This document shows positions 1-8,300 of a stretch of DNA of 8,657 nt, piece by piece. The notes under the pieces were generated by a model that saw nothing but the letters and a program-made list of their open reading frames with translations, was not told the origin of the DNA and did not search any database. The stretch lies in NCBI GenBank assembly GCA_035477615.1, contig DATIKJ010000021.1, positions 1 to 8,657 on the forward strand, in the 5' to 3' direction. Positions within the stretch are counted from its first letter, which is position 1, and every line of letters begins with the position of its first letter. This DNA comes from UBA2277 sp035477615. GTDB lineage: Bacteria; Patescibacteriota; Microgenomatia; UBA1400; MFAQ01. Made by a program: the position numbers and the translations under genes.

Positions 1-65
1 ATAACAAGACTAATGATAAGGATGACAAAAAAGAGTATTGTGAGGGGTGAAATTAATTTCTTCAC
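1..65 (-). CDS. N-terminal start of a membrane or secreted protein (partial)
   Basis: After a gap of 25 bases from the previous stop, a GTG at 65-63 opens a frame that runs off the left edge after 21 codons. The translation begins MKKLISPLTILFF and continues as an unbroken hydrophobic helix (VILIISLV). Two lysines before a hydrophobic core are what a signal peptide or first membrane helix looks like, and the previous GT-C gene starts in a similar way. Another GT-C transferase, a flippase or a polymerase would all fit. A TTG two codons upstream is a less likely start. The family cannot be told from this fragment, and no ribosome binding site is clear. Confidence 0.5.
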   Translation of the reverse strand, partial: MKKLISPLTILFFVILIISLV

Positions 66-90
66 AGTCAAATTGTATATAGTTTGTTTT

Positions 91-1638
91 TCACTTCCTT
101 AGTTTAACAAAACTATTGATCTTTTCAATGGAGGTATTCCAAGGAAGGTTAATAACTTCAACAGATGCTTTTTCAAATTTATCACGCCAAGCAGTTTCTC
201 TGTCTGGGGCGGCAAGATCATGTTGAATAATGAGGAAGGTTGATGAGGGAGAAGATTTTTTTTTCTTTGTCCAGTAAGTTGAGTTATTTTTAATGTATTC
301 AGGGACATCGGGAAGATAAGAAATTTCACTTGGTTGGTAACCAAATTTTTGAGTACCATACCACCAAAATATATATTGGTAAGTGTAGTCGTAGACAGAT
401 GGTATATAAGAATAGACTTTGAAAGATTGACCAGAGGCATCCTCATATACTTTTTCGACAGTGAGCAACATGTTCTTTAGATTACTAGGATCGTTTGAGG
501 AAATATTTTTGATAGTTTTAAGATAGTTTAAGTTTGAGACAACGGAAGTAAAAATTATTAAACAAAAAATTAAGATGGCAGCTATTTGGGCTTTGTGGTT
601 TTCACTAATGATTTTTAGGCTTGATGCAAATGAATAGATGGCAAAAGGAACTAAACCGTAGAGGTACCAATCTTTAAGGTTGTAGGGAAAGATGAGAAAA
701 AAGATTAAAAAGATAAGAATAAATTGAAGATTGCTTTGAAGGAATTGTGCAACAAAAGATTTCTTTTTGGGCAACAATAAGGCAAAAATAATAATGACAA
801 AAATTATGTAGACAGGAAGATAGGATACGTTTGAAAATAAGGAAATAAAATGCATTAGTCGATTGGAGATCATCTCGAAAAAGGATAATTTTGATCCTAA
901 AAAATGAGAGTTGCCAAAAAATTCAGCAAACAGTGCCTTGGTCATCAAAAAGCGATGACTAATTTCAAAAGCTATCTGGGGAATAAGGGTTAGAAAAAAG
1001 CCGACACTTAAGGGAATTAGATGACGATGATTGATATCTCTTTTAAGGTGAAGAAAATATGAGATGGGAAAAAATAAAATGCCGACAGCTGCTTGAAGTT
1101 GAAGAACGACACCACAAAGAAGACCTTCTAAAAAAGACATTAGTTTTGATTTGAAGATTATAAATATTGGAAAAAGTGATGAAAAATAGAAAACGGCGTT
1201 AGCGTTAAAAGAAAATCTAGTGGTGAGGAAAGCAACTGGTGAAAGAAGAAGTAGACAGGAGGCCAAAAGACCAAGGTATTTATCTTTTTTACTGAGAAAA
1301 ATAAAAACAAGCAAAGAAACTAAATGAAAAACAATAATAGAAAAATAAACAAGACTAAGAGGATTGCCTCCACTAATGATAAAGGGAATGAGATTGTAGT
1401 AATACCAGAAAGGGCCAAGATATAAACCAAGAATATCAGTAATGGGGCCAATAAGTTTGGGAGTATGACTAACGGCCATATGCCGAACCTCTAACATATC
1501 CCTTGCCTGATCCGAGGTGAAGGCAATGTTGTAGTTACTGACAACTTGAAATCTAATAACTAAAGAGATGACGAAGACAAAACAAAAAATAAAAAATATG
1601 CCGTACTTTTTTATTAAAAGCTTTAAAGAAGTAGACAC
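91..1638 (-). CDS. GT-C membrane glycosyltransferase (ArnT/PMT-like)
   Basis: This 515-residue protein is very hydrophobic, with about eleven membrane helices between residues 12 and 368. The first extracytoplasmic loop holds FTSDQARDML (40-49); D43 and D47 match the acidic residues that ArnT- and PMT-type GT-C enzymes use for catalysis. It continues to GPITD and YLGPFWYYYNLIPF (73-86), a common layout in this superfamily. KDWYLYGLVPF (322-332) is near the last helices. A soluble tail of ~145 residues follows, with an aromatic patch around QYIFWWYGTQKFGY (421-434). It probably moves a sugar from a polyprenyl-phosphate donor onto a lipid, glycan or protein on the outer face. The start is a GTG at 1638, one base after the TAG of the GT4 gene (TAGTGTG). 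No in-frame ATG near it gives a better N-terminus, and KLLIKKYG before the first helix fits positive-inside topology. Confidence 0.88.
   Translation of the reverse strand: MSTSLKLLIKKYGIFFIFCFVFVISLVIRFQVVSNYNIAFTSDQARDMLEVRHMAVSHTPKLIGPITDILGLYLGPFWYYYNLIPFIISGGNPLSLVYFSIIVFHLVSLLVFIFLSKKDKYLGLLASCLLLLSPVAFLTTRFSFNANAVFYFSSLFPIFIIFKSKLMSFLEGLLCGVVLQLQAAVGILFFPISYFLHLKRDINHRHLIPLSVGFFLTLIPQIAFEISHRFLMTKALFAEFFGNSHFLGSKLSFFEMISNRLMHFISLFSNVSYLPVYIIFVIIIFALLLPKKKSFVAQFLQSNLQFILIFLIFFLIFPYNLKDWYLYGLVPFAIYSFASSLKIISENHKAQIAAILIFCLIIFTSVVSNLNYLKTIKNISSNDPSNLKNMLLTVEKVYEDASGQSFKVYSYIPSVYDYTYQYIFWWYGTQKFGYQPSEISYLPDVPEYIKNNSTYWTKKKKSSPSSTFLIIQHDLAAPDRETAWRDKFEKASVEVINLPWNTSIEKINSFVKLRK
256..264 (-). 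repeat. Run of nine A on the coding strand inside the GT-C gene
   Basis: The coding strand has nine consecutive A within an AAG AAA AAA AAA stretch that encodes the KKKK of TKKKKSS, about residues 458-461. The run lies in the soluble C-terminal tail. It is a plausible place for polymerase slippage or a sequencing indel. The frame is intact as given. Confidence 0.4.
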
Positions 1639-1639
1639 A

Positions 1640-2704
1640 CTAAATAAGTTTTTTTAGATTAGAGAAAAAAGCAGTATGGGAATAAAGACTAGTTCTGTCT
1701 GTGGCGGCTATATGCATTTTTTGGTAAAGATCTTCATCTTTAATTAAATCAATCGTATTTTCAGCAATCTCGTTAGCATCGGCACAGAGAAAACCAGTAC
1801 CTTCAGAAATAATTTCTTTTTGCCCTCCTTTGCCAATAACGACTGGTACACTGCCCGAGACCATACTTTCGACGGTGGTAATACCAAAATGTTCAACTTT
1901 TTCTGGATCTGTTTGTTCATTTATTTCAAAACCAGCAGCATGCCAAAAGAATTTTGCCTTAGCATAAAGACTCTTTAATTTAGCAAAGTCAGGATTAACA
2001 ATAAACTTGATGGGTAAGGAACCTGCCTTTTCTTTTAGTTTGTCCATTGTGTCAGAACTTACTTGACCTCCCCCCACTAAGAGTAATTGAAATTTGGGAT
2101 ATGCCTTGTTTAAAACCTTAAAAGCATCAATCAGAATGTCTTGGCGCTTAGGATGACTGGGTGAATCAAATCGTGCAACAGAAAGAATTACATCTTCTTT
2201 TTTACCTGATTTGAAACTTTCTACATCTACTGGTGGATAAAGAACATAACTTTTACTTTTGGGAAAATGAGTTTCATGAACAGCGGCTGTAAATCGAGAG
2301 TTGTAAACAAATTTGTGAATATAAAAAGTTTTAATTTTGTTTACGAAGGAGTTGCCACCAATAGTTTTAAAGGGGATTTGAAAATGAACTAAGTTATTTT
2401 TGGAAAAAAGAAAAGGCAGGCTACCGTCACTAACCCAGAAAATTAAACCGAAGCGTATCATGAAGAGAAATTTACGAAGTAGGGAAGTTTTTTCGGTACA
2501 CAAAGTGTAGGCTTTTTTATTTATTTTTATTTTGGATAGATCAAGACCAAATCTGTCTTCCGCTGCTGTTAAAGTTTCATGATCTTTCCAGGCAATTTCC
2601 ACGGAGTATCCATTTTCTATTAAACCAAGAGCAAAAGTTAGAGAGTAACGCTCCCCTCCTCCAAGAGTATCAAGATAAGGATCAAAAATTAAGGCTTTTT
2701 TCAT
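1640..2704 (-). CDS. Family 4 glycosyltransferase (GT-B, ALG11-like)
   Basis: The 354-residue protein has the two Rossmann-like halves of a GT-B enzyme. The N-terminal half opens KKALIFDPYLDTLGGGERY, where the GGGER loop (15-19) is the usual acceptor or phosphate-contact loop. The C-terminal half has the linker LYPPVD (155-160), SVARFDSPSHPKRQD (175-189) and LLLVGGG. WHAAGFE (264-270) then leads to EHFGITTVE (271-279), the E-x7-E donor-binding motif with E271 and E279. An acidic stretch, NEQTDPEKV, sits just before that motif. Members such as ALG11 transfer mannose from GDP-mannose, but the donor here is not determined. The start at 2704 forms an ATGA overlap with the previous gene. An ATG at 2722 is possible and would add MAKRKQ. 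The stop is TAG, one base before the next gene. Confidence 0.92.
   Translation of the reverse strand: MKKALIFDPYLDTLGGGERYSLTFALGLIENGYSVEIAWKDHETLTAAEDRFGLDLSKIKINKKAYTLCTEKTSLLRKFLFMIRFGLIFWVSDGSLPFLFSKNNLVHFQIPFKTIGGNSFVNKIKTFYIHKFVYNSRFTAAVHETHFPKSKSYVLYPPVDVESFKSGKKEDVILSVARFDSPSHPKRQDILIDAFKVLNKAYPKFQLLLVGGGQVSSDTMDKLKEKAGSLPIKFIVNPDFAKLKSLYAKAKFFWHAAGFEINEQTDPEKVEHFGITTVESMVSGSVPVVIGKGGQKEIISEGTGFLCADANEIAENTIDLIKDEDLYQKMHIAATDRTSLYSHTAFFSNLKKLI
2701..2704 (-). promoter_or_regulatory. ATGA stop/start overlap (translational coupling)
   Basis: The second WaaE-like gene ends TGA inside the ATG of the GT4 gene. The bases before it (AAAAAGAAAACAA) are purine-rich but are not a standard Shine-Dalgarno. 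The repeated use of this junction type supports 2704 over the in-frame ATG at 2722. Confidence 0.6.
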
Positions 2705-3510
2705 TTGTTTTCTTTTTGCCATTCGTCTAATAAATCTTCGTCGACTTTTTTATAAGTATCAGAAAGTGAAGGTCTTCTTTGAGCTTCCCAAAGTCGTTCG
2801 TAAGTCATAAACTTGCTGAACATCTGGTAAATGATTTCGATCCATCCTTCAGTACCATCTCTCCAGAGACCTTGTTTAACAGCACGATACCAAAATTCGG
2901 TGAACATAATACGAATAAAGCGCCAGCCTTTCATAGGAGGATGGCCAGCATCAAGAAGCATCTTAGCTTCAAATTTGGACCAGTTAAGAGTGTTGGGTAC
3001 TTTTTCGTCAATATTTTTATGAGAGAGATGAACCATTTGATGGCGTAGATCACCAATGGTGCCATTAATTTTTGGTTGTTCATGAAGTTTACCTTCCCAA
3101 CGTTTTAGGGCTGACTTTTTCATGAAGCGAAGAACACGTGGATCACCCCAGTGATTTAGATGTTTTCCCAAAAATATCTCGTAGCGACTAATGGTGTAGG
3201 CTTCGTGTTGAGGATTATCAATAGTAGAGAGAATTTCTTTGGCAAGTTTAACGGGAATGCGTTCATCGGAGTCTAGATAGAGTAACCATTCGCCCTTGGC
3301 TTCTTTAGCGCCATCATTGCGCCATTTAGCAAAACTGTCGCCCGTAGTATGAACAATCTTCGCCCCCATTTTTCGACAAACGTCGACTGTGTTGTCTGTT
3401 GAGCCAGTATCAACGACGATGACCTCTGAAGCAAATTGTGATGTCTTAAGAGCAGGTATTATCTCACTGGCAACGTTTTTGGCGAGAATGATGACGGAAA
3501 GTTTTTTCAT
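2701..3510 (-). CDS. Family 2 glycosyltransferase, WaaE-like, second copy
   Basis: The 269-residue product begins LSVIILAKNVASEI and follows the same plan as the gene at 4415-5332. It has VIVVDTGSTDNT (30-41) with D34, a WRNDGAKEAKGEW block (63-75), and the metal-binding LDSDERIP (79-86). WEGKLHEQP (138-146) is the subfamily's W...HE block. WRDGTEGW lies before a hydrophobic/aromatic stretch near the C-terminus, and the tail is acidic. It most resembles WaaE/KdtX-like transferases of LPS core and related glycans, acting on a lipid-linked acceptor in the cytoplasm; the sugar is unknown. The ATG at 3510 overlaps the previous stop as ATGA. A TTG at 3525 would add five residues; the GGAGG just before it is explained by the glycine codons of the upstream gene, so I prefer the ATG. 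Confidence 0.9.
   Translation of the reverse strand: MKKLSVIILAKNVASEIIPALKTSQFASEVIVVDTGSTDNTVDVCRKMGAKIVHTTGDSFAKWRNDGAKEAKGEWLLYLDSDERIPVKLAKEILSTIDNPQHEAYTISRYEIFLGKHLNHWGDPRVLRFMKKSALKRWEGKLHEQPKINGTIGDLRHQMVHLSHKNIDEKVPNTLNWSKFEAKMLLDAGHPPMKGWRFIRIMFTEFWYRAVKQGLWRDGTEGWIEIIYQMFSKFMTYERLWEAQRRPSLSDTYKKVDEDLLDEWQKENK
3507..3510 (-). promoter_or_regulatory. ATGA stop/start overlap (translational coupling)
   Basis: The WbbL-like gene ends TGA inside the ATG of the second WaaE-like gene. A GGAGG lies about 18 bases upstream, too far for normal use, and is accounted for by a run of glycine codons. Confidence 0.65.
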
Positions 3511-4418
3511 GGTGTTTTTATCCAAGAGCCTCCGCCTAATTTTCTCATAAAAAAGTCACGAACAGCTTGTTTTTGAGCTTTGGTACCGATAAATAGTTTT
3601 TTGACAGCTTCTCTTAATAAGGCGAATTTGGTACGGGAACGGGCATAATCCATACCAAAGAGAAGGCGGTTTCTGGTTATAAAGTAGTCATTTAAAGGAG
3701 AACCTATGGCAGAGCTTTGAGCCACTTTGTGCCATAATTTAACGTTGGAATCAATAATTAGTTTGTAGCCAGCTTTTTTAATTCTCAGTCCAAGATCGGA
3801 GTCTTCAAAATAGAGACAGTAACGCTCGTCAAACAAACCGACTTTTCGTAAAACATCAGCTTTGGTTATAAATAAACAGCCAGTAATAAAATCGGTTTCT
3901 CTTTGACCGTCGTATTGACCTTTATCAACTTCATTGACACCAATGTGCTTGGCATAGACATTGTCCCAATCATATTCTCCTCCTGCATACCAAATGACTT
4001 TACCAAGTTCGTCTTTTTTGTATTTATCTTCAAACTCAAAACCTTTAGCAAAATAAATTAAACCACCAACAACACCAGTAGTTTTTTCGACAATCGGAGA
4101 AGCGAGTATTTTAAGAACCAGATCTTCAGGAACAATAGTGTCATTGTTAATCAGTACTATAATGTCTGTTTCATCTTGAAGAGCTTTTTTAAACCCAAGA
4201 TTATTACCAGCAGCAAAACCGACATTGCCAGGGCTTTCGACATAAACTGCTTGAGGATATTTATTTAGTTTTTCTTTAAGTTCTTCTGATCTGTCATTGT
4301 CGACAACAAAAACGGTGGAATTGACTCCTAGCGGAAGAGTATTTTTATCAAGTTGTTTCACCACATCAAGAGTATCTTCGATACTATGGAAACTGACGAT
4401 GATAAAGCCTATTTTCAT
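3507..4418 (-). CDS. Family 2 glycosyltransferase, rhamnosyltransferase (WbbL-like) type
   Basis: This 303-residue protein carries the hallmarks of the WbbL/rhamnosyltransferase subfamily of GT2. FIIVSFHSIEDT opens the GT-A fold, VFVVDND (36-42) binds nucleotide, and GNVGFAAGNNLG (64-75) is the subfamily signature. INNDT (90-94) replaces the DxD motif. TDFITGCLFI (165-174) and YFEDSDLGLR (193-202) provide the probable catalytic acid region, with H220 in LWHK after it. The family commonly moves rhamnose or another deoxy sugar from a dTDP donor during O-antigen, rhamnan or arabinogalactan-linker synthesis. Rhamnose itself is not proven here, and no dTDP-rhamnose genes are in the window. The start codon overlaps the previous stop by four bases (ATGA), which fixes the start well. 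I see no clear transmembrane segment, so it should act on the cytoplasmic face. Confidence 0.92.
   Translation of the reverse strand: MKIGFIIVSFHSIEDTLDVVKQLDKNTLPLGVNSTVFVVDNDRSEELKEKLNKYPQAVYVESPGNVGFAAGNNLGFKKALQDETDIIVLINNDTIVPEDLVLKILASPIVEKTTGVVGGLIYFAKGFEFEDKYKKDELGKVIWYAGGEYDWDNVYAKHIGVNEVDKGQYDGQRETDFITGCLFITKADVLRKVGLFDERYCLYFEDSDLGLRIKKAGYKLIIDSNVKLWHKVAQSSAIGSPLNDYFITRNRLLFGMDYARSRTKFALLREAVKKLFIGTKAQKQAVRDFFMRKLGGGSWIKTP
4415..4418 (-). promoter_or_regulatory. ATGA stop/start overlap (translational coupling)
   Basis: The TGA of the first WaaE-like gene and the ATG of the WbbL-like gene share bases. Upstream of the ATG the sequence reads ACTCACAAA with no Shine-Dalgarno match, so re-initiation by the terminating ribosome is the likely way the second gene is translated. 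Confidence 0.7.
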
Positions 4419-5332
4419 TTTGTGAGTTTACGCTGAAGCTTAAGAAGAAAACGTTTGGTTTTGGAATGTTGAGATTGAATTAAAACAGTGAGATACCAGT
4501 AACGAAGTTCTTTAAATTTCTCAAGAAATAATTTTTGCCAGACTGGACTAAGAGCACCAGCAGTTTTTGGTTCATGACCTTCAGTTTGCCATACTTTGAG
4601 ATAGATCAACATGACGGAAAACATTTGCAAAAAAGCCAAAACTAAACCGTGAAGACCATCTTTGTATCCTTCTCCTGCAAAAAAACGGCTAATAAATTCA
4701 CTTATTGGTTTGGCAATGAGATCTTTAGCGTCAAATTTATAACCAGAAGCAATTAATTCTTTTGCTTGTTGCGTAGAGTAACGAAGAGATCTTTCAAAGT
4801 ATTCATCAATGCTGTTGTAGTGATGGTGCTCAATGGCGAGTGTCTCCTCGGCATCTAAGTTAATACCAACACCAGTGGTGACGGGAATGGAATGGATTTC
4901 ATCTTGCCACTGTACCGAACCTTTTTTAAAAAAGCGAATATTGTAGTCTGGCCACCACCTGGAGTGTTGAGTCCACTGACCGAAAATTATATTTTTTCTA
5001 GGGATTCTCACAAAGTCAGTCTCATTTCCTTGGGTTATTTCAATGAGTTTGTTGGCAAGGGTTTTAGGAATACGTTCATCTGCATCAACAATAAGTATCC
5101 ATTCTCCAACAGCTTTACTGATGGCAAAGTTTCTGGCTGGTTCAACGAAACCAACCATTTTAGTGTCGAAGACTTTATCGGTATATTTTTTGGCGATATT
5201 TTTGGTGGAATCAGATGATTCCATATCAACGACAATTATTTCGTCAGTAAATTGAAGTGTTTTTAAACATTTTTCAATATTATTTTCTTCGTTTCTAGTA
5301 TTAACAACAGCTGAGATATTTATTTTGGCCAT
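4415..5332 (-). CDS. Family 2 glycosyltransferase, WaaE/beta-glucosyltransferase-like
   Basis: The 305-residue product has an N-terminal GT-A fold: ISAVVNTRNEENNI (6-19), EIIVVDMESSDST (31-43) with nucleotide-binding D36, the acceptor-side EPARNFA (64-70), and the metal-binding motif VDADERIP (82-89). WQDEIHS (142-148) matches the W..E.H block of this subfamily. Near the C-terminus GYKDGLHG (222-229) is followed by a hydrophobic stretch to ~247, typical of LPS-core WaaE/KdtX-like transferases and probably a membrane-associated helix. It should transfer a sugar from a nucleotide donor to a membrane-bound acceptor in the cytoplasm; donor and acceptor cannot be read from sequence. The ATG at 5332 lies one base after the stop of the preceding gene. 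An alternative start at 5362 would add ten residues in front of the usual GT2 N-terminus. It is a paralogue of the gene at 2701-3510. Confidence 0.9.
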   Translation of the reverse strand: MAKINISAVVNTRNEENNIEKCLKTLQFTDEIIVVDMESSDSTKNIAKKYTDKVFDTKMVGFVEPARNFAISKAVGEWILIVDADERIPKTLANKLIEITQGNETDFVRIPRKNIIFGQWTQHSRWWPDYNIRFFKKGSVQWQDEIHSIPVTTGVGINLDAEETLAIEHHHYNSIDEYFERSLRYSTQQAKELIASGYKFDAKDLIAKPISEFISRFFAGEGYKDGLHGLVLAFLQMFSVMLIYLKVWQTEGHEPKTAGALSPVWQKLFLEKFKELRYWYLTVLIQSQHSKTKRFLLKLQRKLTK

Positions 5333-5333
5333 G

Positions 5334-8300
5334 TTAGTTTGTTTGATAGATATTAATTTCACCCGAGTCGAATATTTTGGTTAGCATGAGATCTCCAGGA
5401 GAAACAATCATTTTTTGAATGGGAGTTTCGTAGATATATTTTATATTATTCTTTTCCAGGAAGCTTTTTGCCCATACTTTATCTTTGGTACTGTAAAAGC
5501 GCTGGACTTCTCGTGATCTTTCTTTGTAGTCAAAACCGGTAATGTCTAGATTGATAGTATCGGAAATAAATTCTGGTTGGCCTGAAAAGGCTGAGATGTA
5601 AGCTGTGGAGACATATGAATAGAGTGGTTTGGGAGTAGTGATGCGATCGACTTTTTGAAAAAAGGGTGAAAGAACAATACCACGAGGCGCTTCTTTTAAT
5701 ACTTCCAAAGCACGCATTTCAGTGAAGCTTATCCTTGATGAGGAAAAACTGCCGATATAGTCTTTGAGAGTACCGACAGAAGTAATGGTAGCTAGAAGTA
5801 AAACAATAATAAGAAAACAGATTCTTAAGAATAAATTTTTGATGGAGAAAGTAATTTGAGATATTACTTTGGCGGTAACTAAACCAAGGAAGAAAAGGGA
5901 GTAATACATGAACTGAATAGTGTTCCAAGGGTTAATTTTTTGAATAATAATAAGGGGTAAAACCAGACCAAGGACAATAATGGCGTAAACAATTTTTTGC
6001 GACAGGACTATTGGTTTTTCTTTGGTCATACCAAGAAGACCGAGAATACGCATGCCTAAGTTACCAATCAAAAAAGCAAGGGTGGCAAAAATATTAACAG
6101 CAAAAAGTTTAAGGAAATTTCCAGAAGCTTCATATGCCTGCCAGGCTTCAACAAATTTGGGCCAGTAAAAACGATCGTATGAAGCAAAAAGACTTTTAGG
6201 GAACCAAAGAGGATCAAAAGAAAATGGTGAACCAGAAAATGAGGAGAAAGGTAAACTAATAAGACCACCGAGTAAGCCAACCGCAATCATTAAACTAAAA
6301 CGACGATAAACAAAAAGAGCAGCTACCAAAAGAACAAAAGCATAGATTTTAGTTTGAGCCAAAATTGCCCCTAAAAAGACTAGCTTAATAAATTGAAGTG
6401 GTTTAATCCTCCCCTCTTGTGGAAGATTGATTAAAAATAGAATTAATAAAATTAAAGATAGAGCAAAAGGAGGATTAAGGAATAATGAGGCAGATTGATT
6501 TGACCAAAAAGCTGACTCCCCTGCGAAAATATCTTGGCCGTTAATAATTTTGGGGATAAAACCAAAAGATCCAGAAAGAAAAGCTAAAATAAATCCCAGA
6601 GCTTTCTCAAATGGAGAGTAGCTCCACTTGGTCATTAATTTATTCAAAAGGGAAACAAGAATAATACCAAAAAAGAGAGGTAGAATACGGAAGTATAACG
6701 TGGCACTCGGAATATTTAAAACTTGTGATAGTATTCCAGAAAAATAATCAAAAACAAAATGGTAATTGGTTAGTTTAACCCCAGAATATTGAGGATGGTT
6801 AAAATTAAATGGATTTTGGGAAAATTTTTCGATGAGAGAAAGATGAAAAATAGCATCATGACCATTGGGGCCAAAAAAGCCTAAACCAAAGGGAAAGTTA
6901 AGACTGTTTCGAAAAACGGTGAGGCCTATTAAAAGAACACTGATGAAGCCAGTTATAAGGAAGAGAGGAGTTTTTGGTTTGCCGTCCTTTTTAATTTTCT
7001 TGATAAAAACAATTAGGGTAATAATGGCAAGTAACCAGAAAAGCCATGAGTAGTGGAAATTATCTTTAAAAGGAACATGAGGGGTAACGTTCCAAGTGGT
7101 TTCTGATTTTTGAGAAGTAACATTGATGTCTTTAGAGTTTAGAGTTGGTACTTCAATATTGATAAAACTGATTGACTTGGGATAGAAGGTTATTTTTTTA
7201 TCGCCACTTACCAAGGATAATTGCCAAAGATCCCATTGTTTGTCATAAACAGTTTTAAAATCTGCAAGATCGACATCAAGAGAAATCTCTGAGCCGGGGA
7301 ATTTTACAGAATCAATAACGAATGGAACTTCGGCGAAGAGTTTGGTATTGGGATTTGGAGTAGCAAAATAATCTTCGTAAATTTCGCGATTGTAAACACG
7401 GAAATCAATGATTTTAGATTTGCCATTTAGTGCTTTGATGCCAATACGATAGAAAGGACCTTGATACCAGAACACTTCGCCTGTTTCAGCTTTGGTAATA
7501 TCAGTAGTGCGATAGAAATAGGTAGGACTACTTTCAGGATAGTGAGACTTCATCCAGTCCCCAAAATCGGCTAGGGAAATAAAATGAAGACTGTATTTCC
7601 CTTGATTTGTTTTTAGAGAACTATAGACATTCTTTATTTCTTGACGATACTTAGCAAGACTGTAGCCATTTTCAAGACCAATATTGACATAAGTTAATTC
7701 ATTAAAAATATTTGGAGTGTATTGTGACAATAAACCATTAATGTATTTTGTTGTTTGATTAAGTGCTAGATAATCGTTTATTTGAACAGAAAAGAGTGAA
7801 GCAGAATTGTCTCCATAAAAATGATAGAAATCTCTTTGAGCCCAACGAACCATAGCCAAATTAATACGATTAGAAAAACTTGATGCTGGAATTAATGAAT
7901 TATTTTTGTCTGGAAAATAAGGACTGCCCATATAACCACCCCAAAGACGATAACCATCCATGGCATATTGTTCGTCACAGTTCATGGCCGTTAGAACAGA
8001 GTACTTGGATTGTAGGTATTGAAGTGAGTAGCTATCAAGATGCCAAGCAGAAACAGATTTTGGATAAAAGCCGAAACGTTTGAAGAAAGTAGCCATGTAA
8101 GTATCAATGAGTAAAAGCCGATCACTCTGGGTGTAACCAGAAAGAAAAACACGATTGGCATTGTGAATAGAATAACCTTCAGGATAAATGACACCTGCAT
8201 CTCGTGTTAGCCAAGGAGTGATTTCTAAAAAAGCTCCGAGTGATTGATGAAGATCTTTATCGGAAAGATTTTTAAAATAACCTGATATCGTGGCGTCAAT

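Noticed and set aside
49..60. Perfect 12-base palindrome GAAATTAATTTC as an operator
   Set aside because: It lies within the first codons of a partial gene in AT-rich DNA. A 13-base match to the inverse sequence at 5352-5364 also falls in coding sequence, so both look like chance.
2779..3048. Plus-strand open frame of 89 codons
   Set aside because: It lies fully inside the second WaaE-like GT2 gene on the opposite strand and shows no family signature. The same applies to plus-strand frames at 4892-5218, 5043-5255, 6865-7053 and 7880-8083.
3526..3537. GGAGG motif as a Shine-Dalgarno for the second WaaE-like gene
   Set aside because: It is about 18 bases from the preferred ATG and 3 from an alternative TTG, and it arises from GGC GGA GGC codons for the glycine run near the end of the WbbL-like protein.
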